Source: UBA6115 sp964629345 (GTDB lineage Bacteria; Bacillota; Clostridia; Christensenellales; Aristaeellaceae). Taken from it: a stretch of 22,920 nucleotides of DNA. This document shows, in pieces, positions 7,332-14,874 of the stretch. The stretch spans positions 1 to 22,920 of the forward strand of contig CAZVSG010000027.1 in the NCBI GenBank assembly GCA_964629345.1. The letters run 5' to 3'. How positions within the stretch are numbered: position 1 is the first letter of the stretch; the number at the start of each line of letters is the position of its first letter. The notes below the pieces were generated by a model that ran no database searches, was not told where the DNA came from, and worked only from the letters and a program-made list of their open reading frames with translations. The position numbers and the translations under genes were made by a program.

Positions 7332-7841
7332 TCAGCCCAGAATCTCTTCGACGGTCTTGCCGCGCATCTTGGCAACCTGCTCGGGCGAGCGGAGAAGCTT
7401 GAGCCCCTCGACGGTCGCCTTGACGGTGTTGATGGGGTTGTTGGTGCCATAGGACTTGGTCCTGATGTCCTTGACGCCGGCCAGCTCCAGCACCGCGCGC
7501 GCCGCGCCGCCGGCGATGACGCCGGTGCCCTCGGGCGCGGGCAGGATGACCACCTTGCCGGTCCCGTAATAGCCCGTGGTGGCGTGGGGCACGGTGGTGC
7601 CTGAGAGCGGGATGGTGATCAGGTGTTTTTTGGCGTCTTCATTGGCTTTGCGGATGGCCTCGGGGATCTCCGCCGCCTTGCCCATACCGGCGCCGACACG
7701 CCCGGCTCCGTCACCGACCACGACCAGCGCCGCGAAACGGAAGTTGCGCCCGCCCTTGACGGTCTTCACGACACGGTTGACGGAAACGAGCTTTTCCTTG
7801 AATTCGCTCTGCTCTTCCCTGTCTCTGTCTCTGCGTTGCAT
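7332..7841 (-). CDS. rpsE: 30S ribosomal protein S5
   Basis: S5 lines the mRNA entry side of the 30S and affects decoding accuracy. The 169-aa protein begins with a charged leader (MQRRDRDREEQSEFKEKL), then the dsRNA-binding S5 domain with VVKTVKGGRNFRFAALVVVG (23-42) and GAGRVGAGMGKAAEIPEAIR, and the C-terminal domain with PAPEGTGVIAGGAARAVLEL. ATG start after AAGGAGGATACCGAGGG. It is 15 nt downstream of rplR. Confidence 0.98.
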   Translation of the reverse strand: MQRRDRDREEQSEFKEKLVSVNRVVKTVKGGRNFRFAALVVVGDGAGRVGAGMGKAAEIPEAIRKANEDAKKHLITIPLSGTTVPHATTGYYGTGKVVILPAPEGTGVIAGGAARAVLELAGVKDIRTKSYGTNNPINTVKATVEGLKLLRSPEQVAKMRGKTVEEILG

Positions 7842-7856
7842 CCCTCGGTATCCTCC

Positions 7857-8225
7857 TTAGAATTTCAGCCCGGCTTCACGGGCGCCGTCCGCCAGGGAGG
7901 CGACACGGCCGGTATAGATGTAACCGCTGCGGTCAAAGACCACCTGGGTGATGCCTTCCTTGAGCGCGCGCTCGCCCACCAGTTTGCCGACGGCCTTGGA
8001 GGCGCCCTTCTTATCCAGCTCCGCCAGCTGCTCCTTGATGGAGGCGTCCATGGTGGAGGCCTGGGCGAGGGTCACCCCGCGGGTGTCGTCGATCACCTGG
8101 GCATAGATGGCGGCATTGCTGCGGTAAACGCACAGGCGCGGCATCTCCGGCGTGCCGGAGATCTTCTTGCGGACGCGGGCGTGGCGGATCTGGCGCACAT
8201 CATTGCGGTCTCGCTTGCTAAACAT
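7857..8225 (-). CDS. rplR: 50S ribosomal protein L18
   Basis: Binds 5S rRNA together with L5 and anchors it in the central protuberance. The 122-aa sequence includes RDRNDVRQIRHARVRKKISG (5-24), PRLCVYRSNAAIYAQVIDD, the ASKAVGKLVGERALKEGI helix and the C-terminal VVFDRSGYIYTGRVASLADG. ATG start after GAAGGGAGTGAA. It lies between rplF and rpsE as expected. Confidence 0.98.
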   Translation of the reverse strand: MFSKRDRNDVRQIRHARVRKKISGTPEMPRLCVYRSNAAIYAQVIDDTRGVTLAQASTMDASIKEQLAELDKKGASKAVGKLVGERALKEGITQVVFDRSGYIYTGRVASLADGAREAGLKF

Positions 8226-8244
8226 TCATTTCACTCCCTTCGCG

Positions 8245-8784
8245 TCACTTGCCGGATTTGCCGACCTTGCGGCGGATATGCTCGTCCTTGTACTTGATGC
8301 CCTTGCCCAGGTACGGCTCGGGCGGGCGGACTGCGCGGATATCGGCGGCAAGGTTGCCGACGACCTGCTTGTCGATCCCCTTTACGATGACCGTGGCGGG
8401 GACCGGCGTCTCAAAGCTGACGTCCTGAGGCGCGTCGAACACGACCGGATGGGAGAATCCCACGTTGAGGGTCAGCTTGCCGCCCTCCGCCTGCGCGCGG
8501 TATCCGGTGCCCACCAGCTCCAGCGTCTTGCTGAAGCCTTCGGTGACGCCCAGGACCATGTTGTGCACCAGCGCGCGGTACAGACCGTGCATCGCCTTCT
8601 GCGGCTTGGAATCATTCTTGCGGGTAAAGGTGAGCACGCCGGCTTCCTGTTTGATCTGGATGTCGGGGTTCACCTCCTGGGACAGCGTGCCCTTGGGCCC
8701 CTTGACGACGACCAGGTTGTTTGCGTCCACCGTCACCGTCACGCCCTTGGGCAGCGAAATCGGAAGTTTTCCGATACGAGACAT
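8245..8784 (-). CDS. rplF: 50S ribosomal protein L6
   Basis: A two-domain protein near the factor-binding site of the 50S. The 179 aa begin MSRIGKLPISLPKGVTVTVD. Domain 1 contains VVKGPKGTLS (27-36); domain 2 contains LELVGTGYRAQAEGGKLTLN and the 3-prime-end signature PEPYLGKGIKYKDEHIRRK. ATG start with GGAGG upstream. It lies 27 nt after rpsH and 19 nt before rplR. Confidence 0.98.
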   Translation of the reverse strand: MSRIGKLPISLPKGVTVTVDANNLVVVKGPKGTLSQEVNPDIQIKQEAGVLTFTRKNDSKPQKAMHGLYRALVHNMVLGVTEGFSKTLELVGTGYRAQAEGGKLTLNVGFSHPVVFDAPQDVSFETPVPATVIVKGIDKQVVGNLAADIRAVRPPEPYLGKGIKYKDEHIRRKVGKSGK

Positions 8785-8811
8785 TCTTCTTTCCTCCCTT
8801 GCGTGAGTGGG

Positions 8812-9213
8812 TTACCAGATGTAGGCAAGCACTTCGCCGCCCAGCTTGTCCTGACGGGCTTTCTTATCGGTCATCAGCCCCTTGGAGGTGGAGATGATCG
8901 CGACGCCCAGGCCGCCAAGCACTTTGGGCAGGTCCTCGCAGCTGGTGAAGACGCGCAGCCCGGGTTTGGAGATGCGCTTCAGCCCCGCGATGACAGGCTG
9001 CTGTTTCCCGTTGACGTACTTGAGGGTCAGCTTGATCTGTCCCTGCACACCGTCATCGATCTTTTCAAACGACTTGATATAGCCTTCATCCAAAAGGATT
9101 TTGGCGATGGCTTTTTTCATGTTGCTGGCCGGGATGGTCACCGTGTCATGCTTGGCGATCTGCGCGTTGCGGATGCGGGTCAGCATATCGGCAATGGGAT
9201 CATTCACTACCAT
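8812..9213 (-). CDS. rpsH: 30S ribosomal protein S8
   Basis: A primary 16S rRNA binder; in E. coli it also represses the spc operon at the rplX-rplE junction. The 133 aa start MVVNDPIADMLTRIRNAQIA, with SKPGLRVF (82-89) and the C-terminal GLGVAIISTSKGLMTDKKAR. ATG start after AAGGAGGTATTCCCC. I saw no obvious copy of an S8-type bulged helix in the 17-nt rplX-rplE gap, so S8 control at that point is not supported here. Confidence 0.98.
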   Translation of the reverse strand: MVVNDPIADMLTRIRNAQIAKHDTVTIPASNMKKAIAKILLDEGYIKSFEKIDDGVQGQIKLTLKYVNGKQQPVIAGLKRISKPGLRVFTSCEDLPKVLGGLGVAIISTSKGLMTDKKARQDKLGGEVLAYIW

Positions 9214-9240
9214 GGGGAATACCTCCTTATCCTGATTTCC

Positions 9241-9426
9241 TTACCAGCTGGCCTTGCGCACGCCGGGGATCTGGCCCTTGTAGGCCAATTCCCTGAAGCA
9301 GATGCGGCAGACGCCATAGCGGCGCAGCACGGAGTGCGGGCGGCCGCACAGGCTGCAGCGCGTATAGGCGCGGGTTGAAAACTTGGCTTCACGGGCCTGC
9401 CTGATTTTCTGACTGGTCTTTGCCAT
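9241..9426 (-). CDS. rpsN: 30S ribosomal protein S14, type Z (zinc)
   Basis: S14 helps assemble the 30S head. This is the short 61-aa zinc form, with two CXXC pairs at C24/C27 (CSLC) and C40/C43 (CRIC). It ends QIPGVRKASW, typical of type Z. The longer zinc-free paralogue used during zinc starvation is not in this window. ATG start after GGAGAGG. It lies between rplE and rpsH. Confidence 0.98.
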   Translation of the reverse strand: MAKTSQKIRQAREAKFSTRAYTRCSLCGRPHSVLRRYGVCRICFRELAYKGQIPGVRKASW

Positions 9427-9441
9427 TGAACCTCTCCTCCC

Positions 9442-9984
9442 TTACTGCGCGAACGGCATTCCCAGCAGGGAAAGGAGCTCGCGGGCTTCCTCATCCGTGC
9501 GGGCGCTGGTGACGATGATCATTTCCATGCCGCGGATCTTCTGAACCTTATCATAGTTGATTTCGGGGAAGATCAGCTGCTCGCGCACGCCCAGGGCATA
9601 GTTGCCGCGGCCGTCAAAGGCCTTGGCGGATACGCCGCGGAAGTCGCGCACGCGGGGCAGGGCGATGGAGACGAGCTTGTCAAAGAATTGTTCCATGCGT
9701 TCGCCGCGCAGGGTGACTTTCGCGCCGACGTTCATGCCCTCGCGGAGCTTGAAGTTGGCGATGGACTTCTTGGCCTTGGTGACCAGTGGCTTCTGCCCTG
9801 CGATCTGGGACAGCTCCTCCACCGCGCTTTCCAGCGCCTTGGCGTTGTCCTTGCAGTCTCCCAGGCCCATGTTGATGACGATCTTCTCAAGCTTGGGGGT
9901 CTGCATGGGGTTCTTGTAGCCGAACTTCTGCTGTAAGGCAGGCACAGCCTCGGCCAGGTATTTTTCCTTTAAGCGGGTTGCCAT
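9442..9984 (-). CDS. rplE: 50S ribosomal protein L5
   Basis: Binds 5S rRNA and forms subunit bridge B1b, contacting P-site tRNA. The chosen start gives 180 aa beginning MATRLKEKYLAEAVPALQQK, preceded by GGAAGGAGCAGCC. An in-frame extension to 10023 would overlap rplX and lacks family similarity, so it was not used. Motifs: KIVINMGLGD (about 34-43), ANFKLREGMNVGAKVTLRGE, and RVRDFRGVSAKAFDGRGNYA. It is 17 nt downstream of rplX. Confidence 0.97.
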   Translation of the reverse strand: MATRLKEKYLAEAVPALQQKFGYKNPMQTPKLEKIVINMGLGDCKDNAKALESAVEELSQIAGQKPLVTKAKKSIANFKLREGMNVGAKVTLRGERMEQFFDKLVSIALPRVRDFRGVSAKAFDGRGNYALGVREQLIFPEINYDKVQKIRGMEMIIVTSARTDEEARELLSLLGMPFAQ

Positions 9985-10001
9985 GTGGCTGCTCCTTCCT
10001 C

Positions 10002-10322
10002 TCAGTCGATCTGTTCGCCGCACTTTTTGCAGACGCGAACCTTATTGCCGTTCTCCAGCACCTTGTGTCCGGCGCGGGAGGGCTTGCCGCACTTCTGACA
10101 GACCAGCATGACGTTGGACGCGTCGATCGCGGCTTCCTTGCGGATGATCCCGCCGGGCTGTCCCTGGGCGCGGGACTTCTGGTGCTTTGTGACGACGGCC
10201 ACGCCCTCGACGGTCACGCGGCCGGCCTTGGGGCTGACGGCCAGGACCTTGCCCTTCACGCCCTTGTCCTTGCCGGAGATGACGATGACCTCGTCCTTGG
10301 TTTTCACGTGTACTTTCATCAT
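10002..10322 (-). CDS. rplX: 50S ribosomal protein L24, with Cys4 zinc ribbon
   Basis: An early assembly factor for the 50S that binds the 5-prime end of 23S rRNA. The 106-aa protein has the KOW motif at about 7-35 (DEVIVISGKDKGVKGKVLAV) and a second part with two CXXC motifs, C75/C78 (CQKC) and C98/C101 (CKKC). Two adjacent ATGs are possible (10322 or 10319); spacing to AAGGAG fits either. It lies 9 nt after rplN. Confidence 0.97.
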   Translation of the reverse strand: MMKVHVKTKDEVIVISGKDKGVKGKVLAVSPKAGRVTVEGVAVVTKHQKSRAQGQPGGIIRKEAAIDASNVMLVCQKCGKPSRAGHKVLENGNKVRVCKKCGEQID

Positions 10323-10331
10323 GTCTTCTCC

Positions 10332-10700
10332 TTACAGCACTTCAGGCGCGAGGGATACGATCTTCATGTAGTTCTTCTCGCGCAGCTCGCGGGCGACGGG
10401 CCCGAAGATGCGGGTCCCGCGCGGCTGTTTCTGCTCATTGATGATGACGGCGGCGTTGTCGTCAAAGCGAATGTAGGAGCCGTCCGTCCTGCGGTTCTGC
10501 TTGACCACGCGGACGATGACAGCGCGCACCACTTCGCCCTTTTTGACCTGGCCGCTCGGAGCAGCGGATTTCACGCTGGCGACGATGATGTCACCGATGG
10601 ACCCGCTGCGGCGGAACGAACCGCCCATCACGCGGATGCACATGATCTCCTTGGCGCCGGAGTTGTCGGCCACCTTAAGCCGTGTTTGCGGCTGAATCAT
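10332..10700 (-). CDS. rplN: 50S ribosomal protein L14
   Basis: Forms bridges B5 and B8 to 16S rRNA. The 122 aa are a textbook match: MIQPQTRLKVADNSGAKEIM, CIRVMGGSFRRSGSIGDIIV, the long loop with RTDGSYIRFDDNAAVIINEQ, then PRGTRIFGPVARELRE and KIVSLAPEVL. ATG after AGAAGGAGGAACCCCGT. It is the first gene of the spc section and is separated from rpsQ by a 52-nt spacer containing a hairpin. Confidence 0.98.
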   Translation of the reverse strand: MIQPQTRLKVADNSGAKEIMCIRVMGGSFRRSGSIGDIIVASVKSAAPSGQVKKGEVVRAVIVRVVKQNRRTDGSYIRFDDNAAVIINEQKQPRGTRIFGPVARELREKNYMKIVSLAPEVL

Positions 10701-10725
10701 ACGGGGTTCCTCCTTCTATGCCTGC

Positions 10726-10746
10726 GCCATGGCCCCTCGCCACGGC
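10726..10746 (-). other. Hairpin in the rpsQ-rplN spacer
   Basis: On the minus strand, GCCGTGGC at 10746-10739 pairs with GCCATGGC at 10733-10726 around a GAGGG loop, giving eight base pairs with one G-U. The wobble would be an A-C mismatch on the other strand, which supports a minus-strand RNA. It falls at the S10/spc boundary. No T run follows, so it is not a terminator; mRNA processing or stability is possible. Confidence 0.5.
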
Positions 10747-10752
10747 AGTGGG

Positions 10753-11025
10753 TTACTTCGCTTTGCTGATGATTTCGACCAGGCGCCAGCACTTGTCCTT
10801 GGACAGAGGTCTGGTCTCCATGATCCGGACGGTATCCCCGATACCGCAGGCATTCTCCTCGTCATGCGCCTTGAATTTCTTGGTGTGTCCGACGATCTTT
10901 CCGTACATCGGATGGGCGTAGCGGCTGTGGATGGACACCACGATGGTCTTGTCCATCTTGTCGCTTGTGACCACGCCGACGCGGGTCTTGCGGTTGCCCC
11001 TGTTGTTCTCCTGGTTTTCAGACAT
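10753..11025 (-). CDS. rpsQ: 30S ribosomal protein S17
   Basis: A primary 16S rRNA binder with an OB fold. The 90-aa sequence has a polar N-terminal leader (MSENQENNRGNRKTR), then VGVVTSDKMDKTIVVSIHSR, HPMYGKIVGHTKKFKAHDEE and GIGDTVRIMETRPLSKDKCW, the family signature. ATG after GGAAAGGAGGCAAGTTCC. It lies 21 nt after rpmC. Confidence 0.98.
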   Translation of the reverse strand: MSENQENNRGNRKTRVGVVTSDKMDKTIVVSIHSRYAHPMYGKIVGHTKKFKAHDEENACGIGDTVRIMETRPLSKDKCWRLVEIISKAK

Positions 11026-11046
11026 GGAACTTGCCTCCTTTCCGGT

Positions 11047-11247
11047 TTATCGGGTTGCCTGTTTGGCGGCCTGGGTCTGGGCTGTCATCGCGCGGGCGAT
11101 GTCGCGCTTGACGACCTGAATCTGCATCGTGTTCTCCAGCTGTCCGGTCGCGAGCCTGAAGCGCAGGTTGAACAGCTCGGTCTTCAGTTCGGCGATCTTT
11201 GCGGCCAGCTCTTCCGGTTTCATGGCCAGGAATTCACTCATCTTCAT
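11047..11247 (-). CDS. rpmC: 50S ribosomal protein L29
   Basis: A small helical protein near the exit tunnel that contributes to the trigger-factor and SRP docking area. The 66 aa include ELAAKIAELKTELFNLRFRL, the ATGQLENTMQIQVVKRDIAR signature and a basic C-terminus. The ATG overlaps the rplP stop by one base (TGATG), so the two are translationally coupled. A second in-frame ATG follows two codons later. Confidence 0.97.
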   Translation of the reverse strand: MKMSEFLAMKPEELAAKIAELKTELFNLRFRLATGQLENTMQIQVVKRDIARAMTAQTQAAKQATR

Positions 11248-11684
11248 CAGTTATCACCACCAATTGTCTGATCCAGCTGTGCCTTGGAACACACCTTGGT
11301 CCGAAGCGGCAGCTTTGTCGAGGCCAGGCGGAGCGCTTCACGGGCCGTCGCCTCGTCGATGCCGCCCACCTCAAACAGCACCCGGCCGGGCTTGACCACG
11401 GCCACCCAGTATTCCGGGGAGCCTTTGCCGGAACCCATCCGGGTCTCGGCGGGCTTCTCTGTGACGGGCTTGTCGGGGAAGATCTTGATCCAGACCTGGC
11501 CGCCGCGCTTGGTGTAGCGGGTGAGCGCGATACGCGCGGCCTCGATCTGCTGGCTGGTCACCCAGCAGGGGTCCAGCGCCACCAGTCCGAAATCGCCGTA
11601 GGCGATCACGTTGCCGCGATGGGCTTTGCCCTTCATGCGGCCGCGGAACTGCTTGCGGTGCTTGACACGCTTTGGCATCAACAT
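11247..11684 (-). CDS. rplP: 50S ribosomal protein L16
   Basis: Binds near the A-site tRNA elbow and helps organise the peptidyl-transferase region. The chosen start gives 145 aa, MLMPKRVKHRKQFRGRMKGK, two nt after the rpsC stop and behind AAGGAGGCAAGTAACC. The longer in-frame extension overlapping rpsC was rejected. Motifs: GDFGLVALDPCWVTSQQIEA, ARIALTRYTKRGGQVWIKIF, and RMGSGKGSPEYWVAVVKPGR. Confidence 0.98.
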   Translation of the reverse strand: MLMPKRVKHRKQFRGRMKGKAHRGNVIAYGDFGLVALDPCWVTSQQIEAARIALTRYTKRGGQVWIKIFPDKPVTEKPAETRMGSGKGSPEYWVAVVKPGRVLFEVGGIDEATAREALRLASTKLPLRTKVCSKAQLDQTIGGDN

Positions 11685-11686
11685 GG

Positions 11687-12358
11687 TTACTTGCCTCCTT
11701 CGGGGTGCTTGCCAGCCTTGTTCTTCGCCTGGGGAAGGACCTGACCTTTGTAGATCCACACCTTCACGCCCAGGCGGCCGTAGGTGGTCTTGGCTTCCGC
11801 GAAGCCGTAGTCGATGTTGGCGCGCAGGGTCTGCAGCGGGATGGACCCTTCGTGGTACTGCTCGTTGCGGGCGATGTCCGCGCCGCCCAGGCGGCCCGCC
11901 ACCGCGGCCTTCATGCCCTTGGCGCCGGCGCGCATGGTGCGCTGGATGCTCTGCTTGATGGCGCGGCGGAACGAAATGCGCCGCTCCAGCTGCTGGGCGA
12001 TGTTCTCCGCCACCAGCTGCGCGTCAAGGTCCGGGTTCTTGATCTCGATGACGTTGATGGTCACCGGATGTCCCAGGAGCTTTTCGACAAAGGCCTTCAG
12101 CTCTTCGATGCCTTTTCCGCCGCGGCCGATGATCATGCCGGGCTTGCCGGTGAAGAGGTTGACGGTCATGCGCGCTGCGCTGCGTTCAATATCGATGCGG
12201 CTCACGCCGGTTGCGTAATACTTCTTCTTGAGCGTCTCGCGGAGCTTGTGGTCCTCCAGCAGGAAGCCGGCAAAGGATTTCCTGTCGGTATACCAGCGCG
12301 TGCTCCAGTCGAAGATGACTCCGACGCGGGCGCCGTGGGGATTGACTTTCTGACCCAT
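11687..12358 (-). CDS. rpsC: 30S ribosomal protein S3
   Basis: Lies at the mRNA entry channel with S4 and S5 and has helicase activity there. The 223 aa start MGQKVNPHGARVGVIFDWST. The KH domain carries KPGMIIGRGGKGIEELKAFV (about 73-92), and the C-terminal domain has AVAGRLGGADIARNEQYHEG and GRLGVKVWIYKGQVLPQ. ATG after AAGGGAGGTTTCAGCA. It is 14 nt after rplV. Confidence 0.98.
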   Translation of the reverse strand: MGQKVNPHGARVGVIFDWSTRWYTDRKSFAGFLLEDHKLRETLKKKYYATGVSRIDIERSAARMTVNLFTGKPGMIIGRGGKGIEELKAFVEKLLGHPVTINVIEIKNPDLDAQLVAENIAQQLERRISFRRAIKQSIQRTMRAGAKGMKAAVAGRLGGADIARNEQYHEGSIPLQTLRANIDYGFAEAKTTYGRLGVKVWIYKGQVLPQAKNKAGKHPEGGK

Positions 12359-12372
12359 TGCTGAAACCTCCC

Positions 12373-12756
12373 TTATCTCTTGTCCAGCACGACGCTGAAG
12401 TGGCTGGTCCGCCTCAGGATCGGCGAAGCGCTTCCGCGGGAGCGCGCCTTGAAGCGTTTGAGCGTCGGCCCGGGATTGGCATAGATTTCAGCGACATACA
12501 GGGAATCCCGATCCATCTCCTGGTTGTTCACCGCATTGGCGGCCGCGCTGGTAATCAGCTTGTACAGCACGGGCGAGGCGACGTGCGGGGTGAGCCTCAG
12601 GATCGCCAGCGCTTCGTCCAGGCCCTTGCCGCGCACCTGGTCGATGATCAGCGTCGCCTTGCGCGAGGAGATGCGGACATGCCTGACGTGCGCATGGGGC
12701 CTTTTTTCGTCATGTTCCTGGTGAAGCTTTTTCTTGTCACGCGTGTTGCTTGCCAT
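12373..12756 (-). CDS. rplV: 50S ribosomal protein L22
   Basis: Its beta-hairpin lines the nascent-peptide tunnel and is a macrolide-resistance locus. At 127 aa it is about 15 residues longer than usual; the extra part is a polar N-terminus (MASNTRDKKKLHQEHDEKRP) before the family core VRHVRISSRKATLIIDQVRG. The hairpin tip is near RFKARSRGSASPILRRTSHF, with sequence close to the usual GRA-x-R pattern (RSRGSAS). ATG after GAAAGGAGAGCAAT. Confidence 0.97.
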   Translation of the reverse strand: MASNTRDKKKLHQEHDEKRPHAHVRHVRISSRKATLIIDQVRGKGLDEALAILRLTPHVASPVLYKLITSAAANAVNNQEMDRDSLYVAEIYANPGPTLKRFKARSRGSASPILRRTSHFSVVLDKR

Positions 12757-12773
12757 ATTGCTCTCCTTTCGCC

Positions 12774-13052
12774 TTATTTGCGTTCCGTCTTCTTTTCGCC
12801 CGCGTGGCCGCGGAAGGTGCGGGTGGGGGCAAATTCCCCCAGCTTGTGTCCGACCATGTCCTCGGTCACGTACACGGGAACGTGCTTGCGCCCGTCATGC
12901 ACGGCGATGGTGTGGCCGACAAAGTCCGGGAAGATGGTACTGGCGCGGGACCAGGTCTTCAGTACGTTCTTCTTGCCCGTCTTGTTCAATTCTTCAACAC
13001 GATTCAGGAGCTTCTGATCAACAAAAGGTCCTTTTTTTACTGAGCGGCTCAT
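12774..13052 (-). CDS. rpsS: 30S ribosomal protein S19
   Basis: Partner of S13 in the 30S head. The 92 aa are canonical: MSRSVKKGPFVDQKLLNRVE, KTWSRASTIFPDFVGHTIAV, and the signature VTEDMVGHKLGEFAPTRTFR. ATG behind GAAAGGAGGCCCCATCAAAGC. It lies 33 nt after rplB and 17 nt before rplV. Confidence 0.98.
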   Translation of the reverse strand: MSRSVKKGPFVDQKLLNRVEELNKTGKKNVLKTWSRASTIFPDFVGHTIAVHDGRKHVPVYVTEDMVGHKLGEFAPTRTFRGHAGEKKTERK

Positions 13053-13085
13053 GCTTTGATGGGGCCTCCTTTCATCCTTCAGGGC

Positions 13086-13919
13086 TTACTTGTCGTTGAT
13101 GCGCTTGACGATCAGACGGTTGGAGTACTTCTTGTGCTTACGCGTCTTCACGCCGCGCGTAGGTTTGCCCCAGGGTGTCATGGGGGCAGGCAGTCCGATG
13201 GGGGACTTGCCCTCGCCGCCGCCGTGGGGATGATCCACAGGGTTCATGACCACGCCGCGGACCGTCGGGCGGATGCCCATGTGACGCTTGCGGCCGGCTT
13301 TGCCGATCCGAATGTTCTCATTGTCGGTGATGCCCACCGTGCCGATGGTCGCCTGAGCCTGAAGCGGCAGCTTCCTGATCTCCCCGGAGGGCAGGCGCAC
13401 CTGCGCGAAATCCCCTTCCTTGGCCATCAGCTGGGCGTACACGCCGGCCGAGCGGACCAGCTGCCCGCCTGCGCCGGGGCGCACTTCCAGGTTGTGGATG
13501 AGCGTGCCGGTGGGGATCGAGGACAGCGGCATGGCGTTGCCGGGCTTGATGTCGGCGCCTTCGCCCGCCACCACGGTGTCGCCGGCCTTCAGGCCGACGG
13601 GCGCCAGGATGTAGCGCTTTTCGCCGTCAAGGTAGTGCAGCAGGGCGATGAAGGCCGAACGGTTGGGATCGTACTCGATCGCGGCGACCTTCGCCGGGAC
13701 CTGCAGCTTGTTGCGCTTGAAATCGATCACGCGGTACTTCTGCCTGTTCCCGCCGCCCTGATGGCGGACGGTGATCTTTCCCTGGCTGTTGCGGCCGGAG
13801 TTCTTCTTTTTGATCTGGACAAGCGCCTTCTCGGGCTTGCTCTTGGTGATCTCCTCATACGCGTTCACCGTCATGAAGCGGCGCGCGGGCGAGGTGGGTT
13901 TGTAAATGCGGATTGCCAT
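13086..13919 (-). CDS. rplB: 50S ribosomal protein L2
   Basis: A major primary 23S rRNA binder needed for subunit joining and peptidyl-transfer. The 277 aa begin MAIRIYKPTSPARRFMTVNA; the OB and SH3-like core contains GRNSQGKITVRHQGGGNRQK, and the C-terminus has the signature PVDHPHGGGEGKSPIG, including the conserved His used near the catalytic centre. ATG after GGAGGAGGAAGCAGA. It is 15 nt after rplW. Confidence 0.99.
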   Translation of the reverse strand: MAIRIYKPTSPARRFMTVNAYEEITKSKPEKALVQIKKKNSGRNSQGKITVRHQGGGNRQKYRVIDFKRNKLQVPAKVAAIEYDPNRSAFIALLHYLDGEKRYILAPVGLKAGDTVVAGEGADIKPGNAMPLSSIPTGTLIHNLEVRPGAGGQLVRSAGVYAQLMAKEGDFAQVRLPSGEIRKLPLQAQATIGTVGITDNENIRIGKAGRKRHMGIRPTVRGVVMNPVDHPHGGGEGKSPIGLPAPMTPWGKPTRGVKTRKHKKYSNRLIVKRINDK

Positions 13920-13934
13920 TCTGCTTCCTCCTCC

Positions 13935-14231
13935 TTAAACCATGCCTTCGAAGAACTCGATCGGCTTGGAGTCGTCCGTCAGCGTGACATAGGCTTTCTT
14001 CACCTCAGGCGTACGCCCCTGACTCTTGCCCTGGCGCTTGATCCTGCCCAGGACGCGCAGGGTGTTGACCCGCTTCACCTTGATGTCCTTGAACACTGCC
14101 TCCAGCGCCTGCTTGATCTCAATCTTGTTGGCGTTGATGTCCACTTCAAAGACGTATTTCTTCTCCGCGATGCCGTCGTAACCCTTCTCGGTCAGGACGG
14201 GGCGGCGGATGATGTCGTGGGGGTTCTTCAT
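13935..14231 (-). CDS. rplW: 50S ribosomal protein L23
   Basis: Sits at the tunnel exit and is the main docking point for trigger factor and SRP. The 98 aa start MKNPHDIIRRPVLTEKGYDG and include YVFEVDINANKIEIKQALEA and KVKRVNTLRVLGRIKRQGKS. Its ATG overlaps the rplD stop by four bases (ATGA), indicating coupled translation. Confidence 0.98.
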   Translation of the reverse strand: MKNPHDIIRRPVLTEKGYDGIAEKKYVFEVDINANKIEIKQALEAVFKDIKVKRVNTLRVLGRIKRQGKSQGRTPEVKKAYVTLTDDSKPIEFFEGMV

Positions 14232-14854
14232 GACGCGTAAACCTCCTCAATGGCCATCACAGCGTCCTTGGTCAGCACCAGCTTGTCCGCGCGCAGGATG
14301 TCATAGACGTTGACGGAATCGGCGGCGGTGTCCGTGAGTGCCTTGATGTTGCGCCCGGCGCGCTGCACGGCCTCATTGCGCTCCTGCATCACCAGCAGGC
14401 AGGTCTTCTCGACGCCCAGCCCGCTGAGCAGTTTGACCATCAGGCGGGTCTTGGCCTCCGGAAGGGAGATGCTGTCCAGCACGATCATGTTGCCGGCAGC
14501 CAGCTTGGCTGACAGGGCAGACCGCATGGCCAGACGGCGCACCTTGCGCGGCACGCGGACCACGTAATCGCGGGGCTGGGGGGCGAACACCACGCCGCCA
14601 TGGCGGAACTGCGGCGCGCGGTTGCTGTGGTGGCGGGCGCGCCCGGTGCCCTTCTGGCGGTAGATCTTCCGGCCGCCGCCGCGGACCATGCCGCGGGTGA
14701 GGGCGCTTTGGGTTCCCTGGCGCCTGTTGGCCAGGATGGAGCGAACGACCAGATGCATGGCGGCGACGTTGGGCTTGATCCCGAAGACTTCTTCACTCAG
14801 GGTCAGTTCGCCCGCCTGCTCTCCTTGCATGTTCAACACGGGAATAGTCGGCAT
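14228..14854 (-). CDS. rplD: 50S ribosomal protein L4
   Basis: Its long loop reaches into the exit tunnel; in E. coli L4 also represses the S10 operon through the leader RNA. The chosen start gives 208 aa, MPTIPVLNMQGEQAGELTLS, behind GGAGGAGGAAATCAGCA; an 11-residue extension toward 14887 overlaps rplC and lacks similarity. The tunnel loop carries RGGGRKIYRQKGTGRARHHS, then RAPQFRHGGVVFAPQPRDY. If autoregulation exists here, the rpsJ leader would be the natural target, but that is inference. Confidence 0.98.
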   Translation of the reverse strand: MPTIPVLNMQGEQAGELTLSEEVFGIKPNVAAMHLVVRSILANRRQGTQSALTRGMVRGGGRKIYRQKGTGRARHHSNRAPQFRHGGVVFAPQPRDYVVRVPRKVRRLAMRSALSAKLAAGNMIVLDSISLPEAKTRLMVKLLSGLGVEKTCLLVMQERNEAVQRAGRNIKALTDTAADSVNVYDILRADKLVLTKDAVMAIEEVYAS

Positions 14855-14874
14855 TGCTGATTTCCTCCTCCAGT

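Noticed and set aside
8152..9378. Plus-strand open frame (408 codons) over rplR, rplF and rpsH
   Set aside because: Antisense shadow: low-complexity composition, no ribosome binding site, complete overlap with three ribosomal protein genes.
13056..14240. Plus-strand open frame (394 codons) over rplB and rplW
   Set aside because: Antisense shadow of high-GC ribosomal genes; no recognisable domain.
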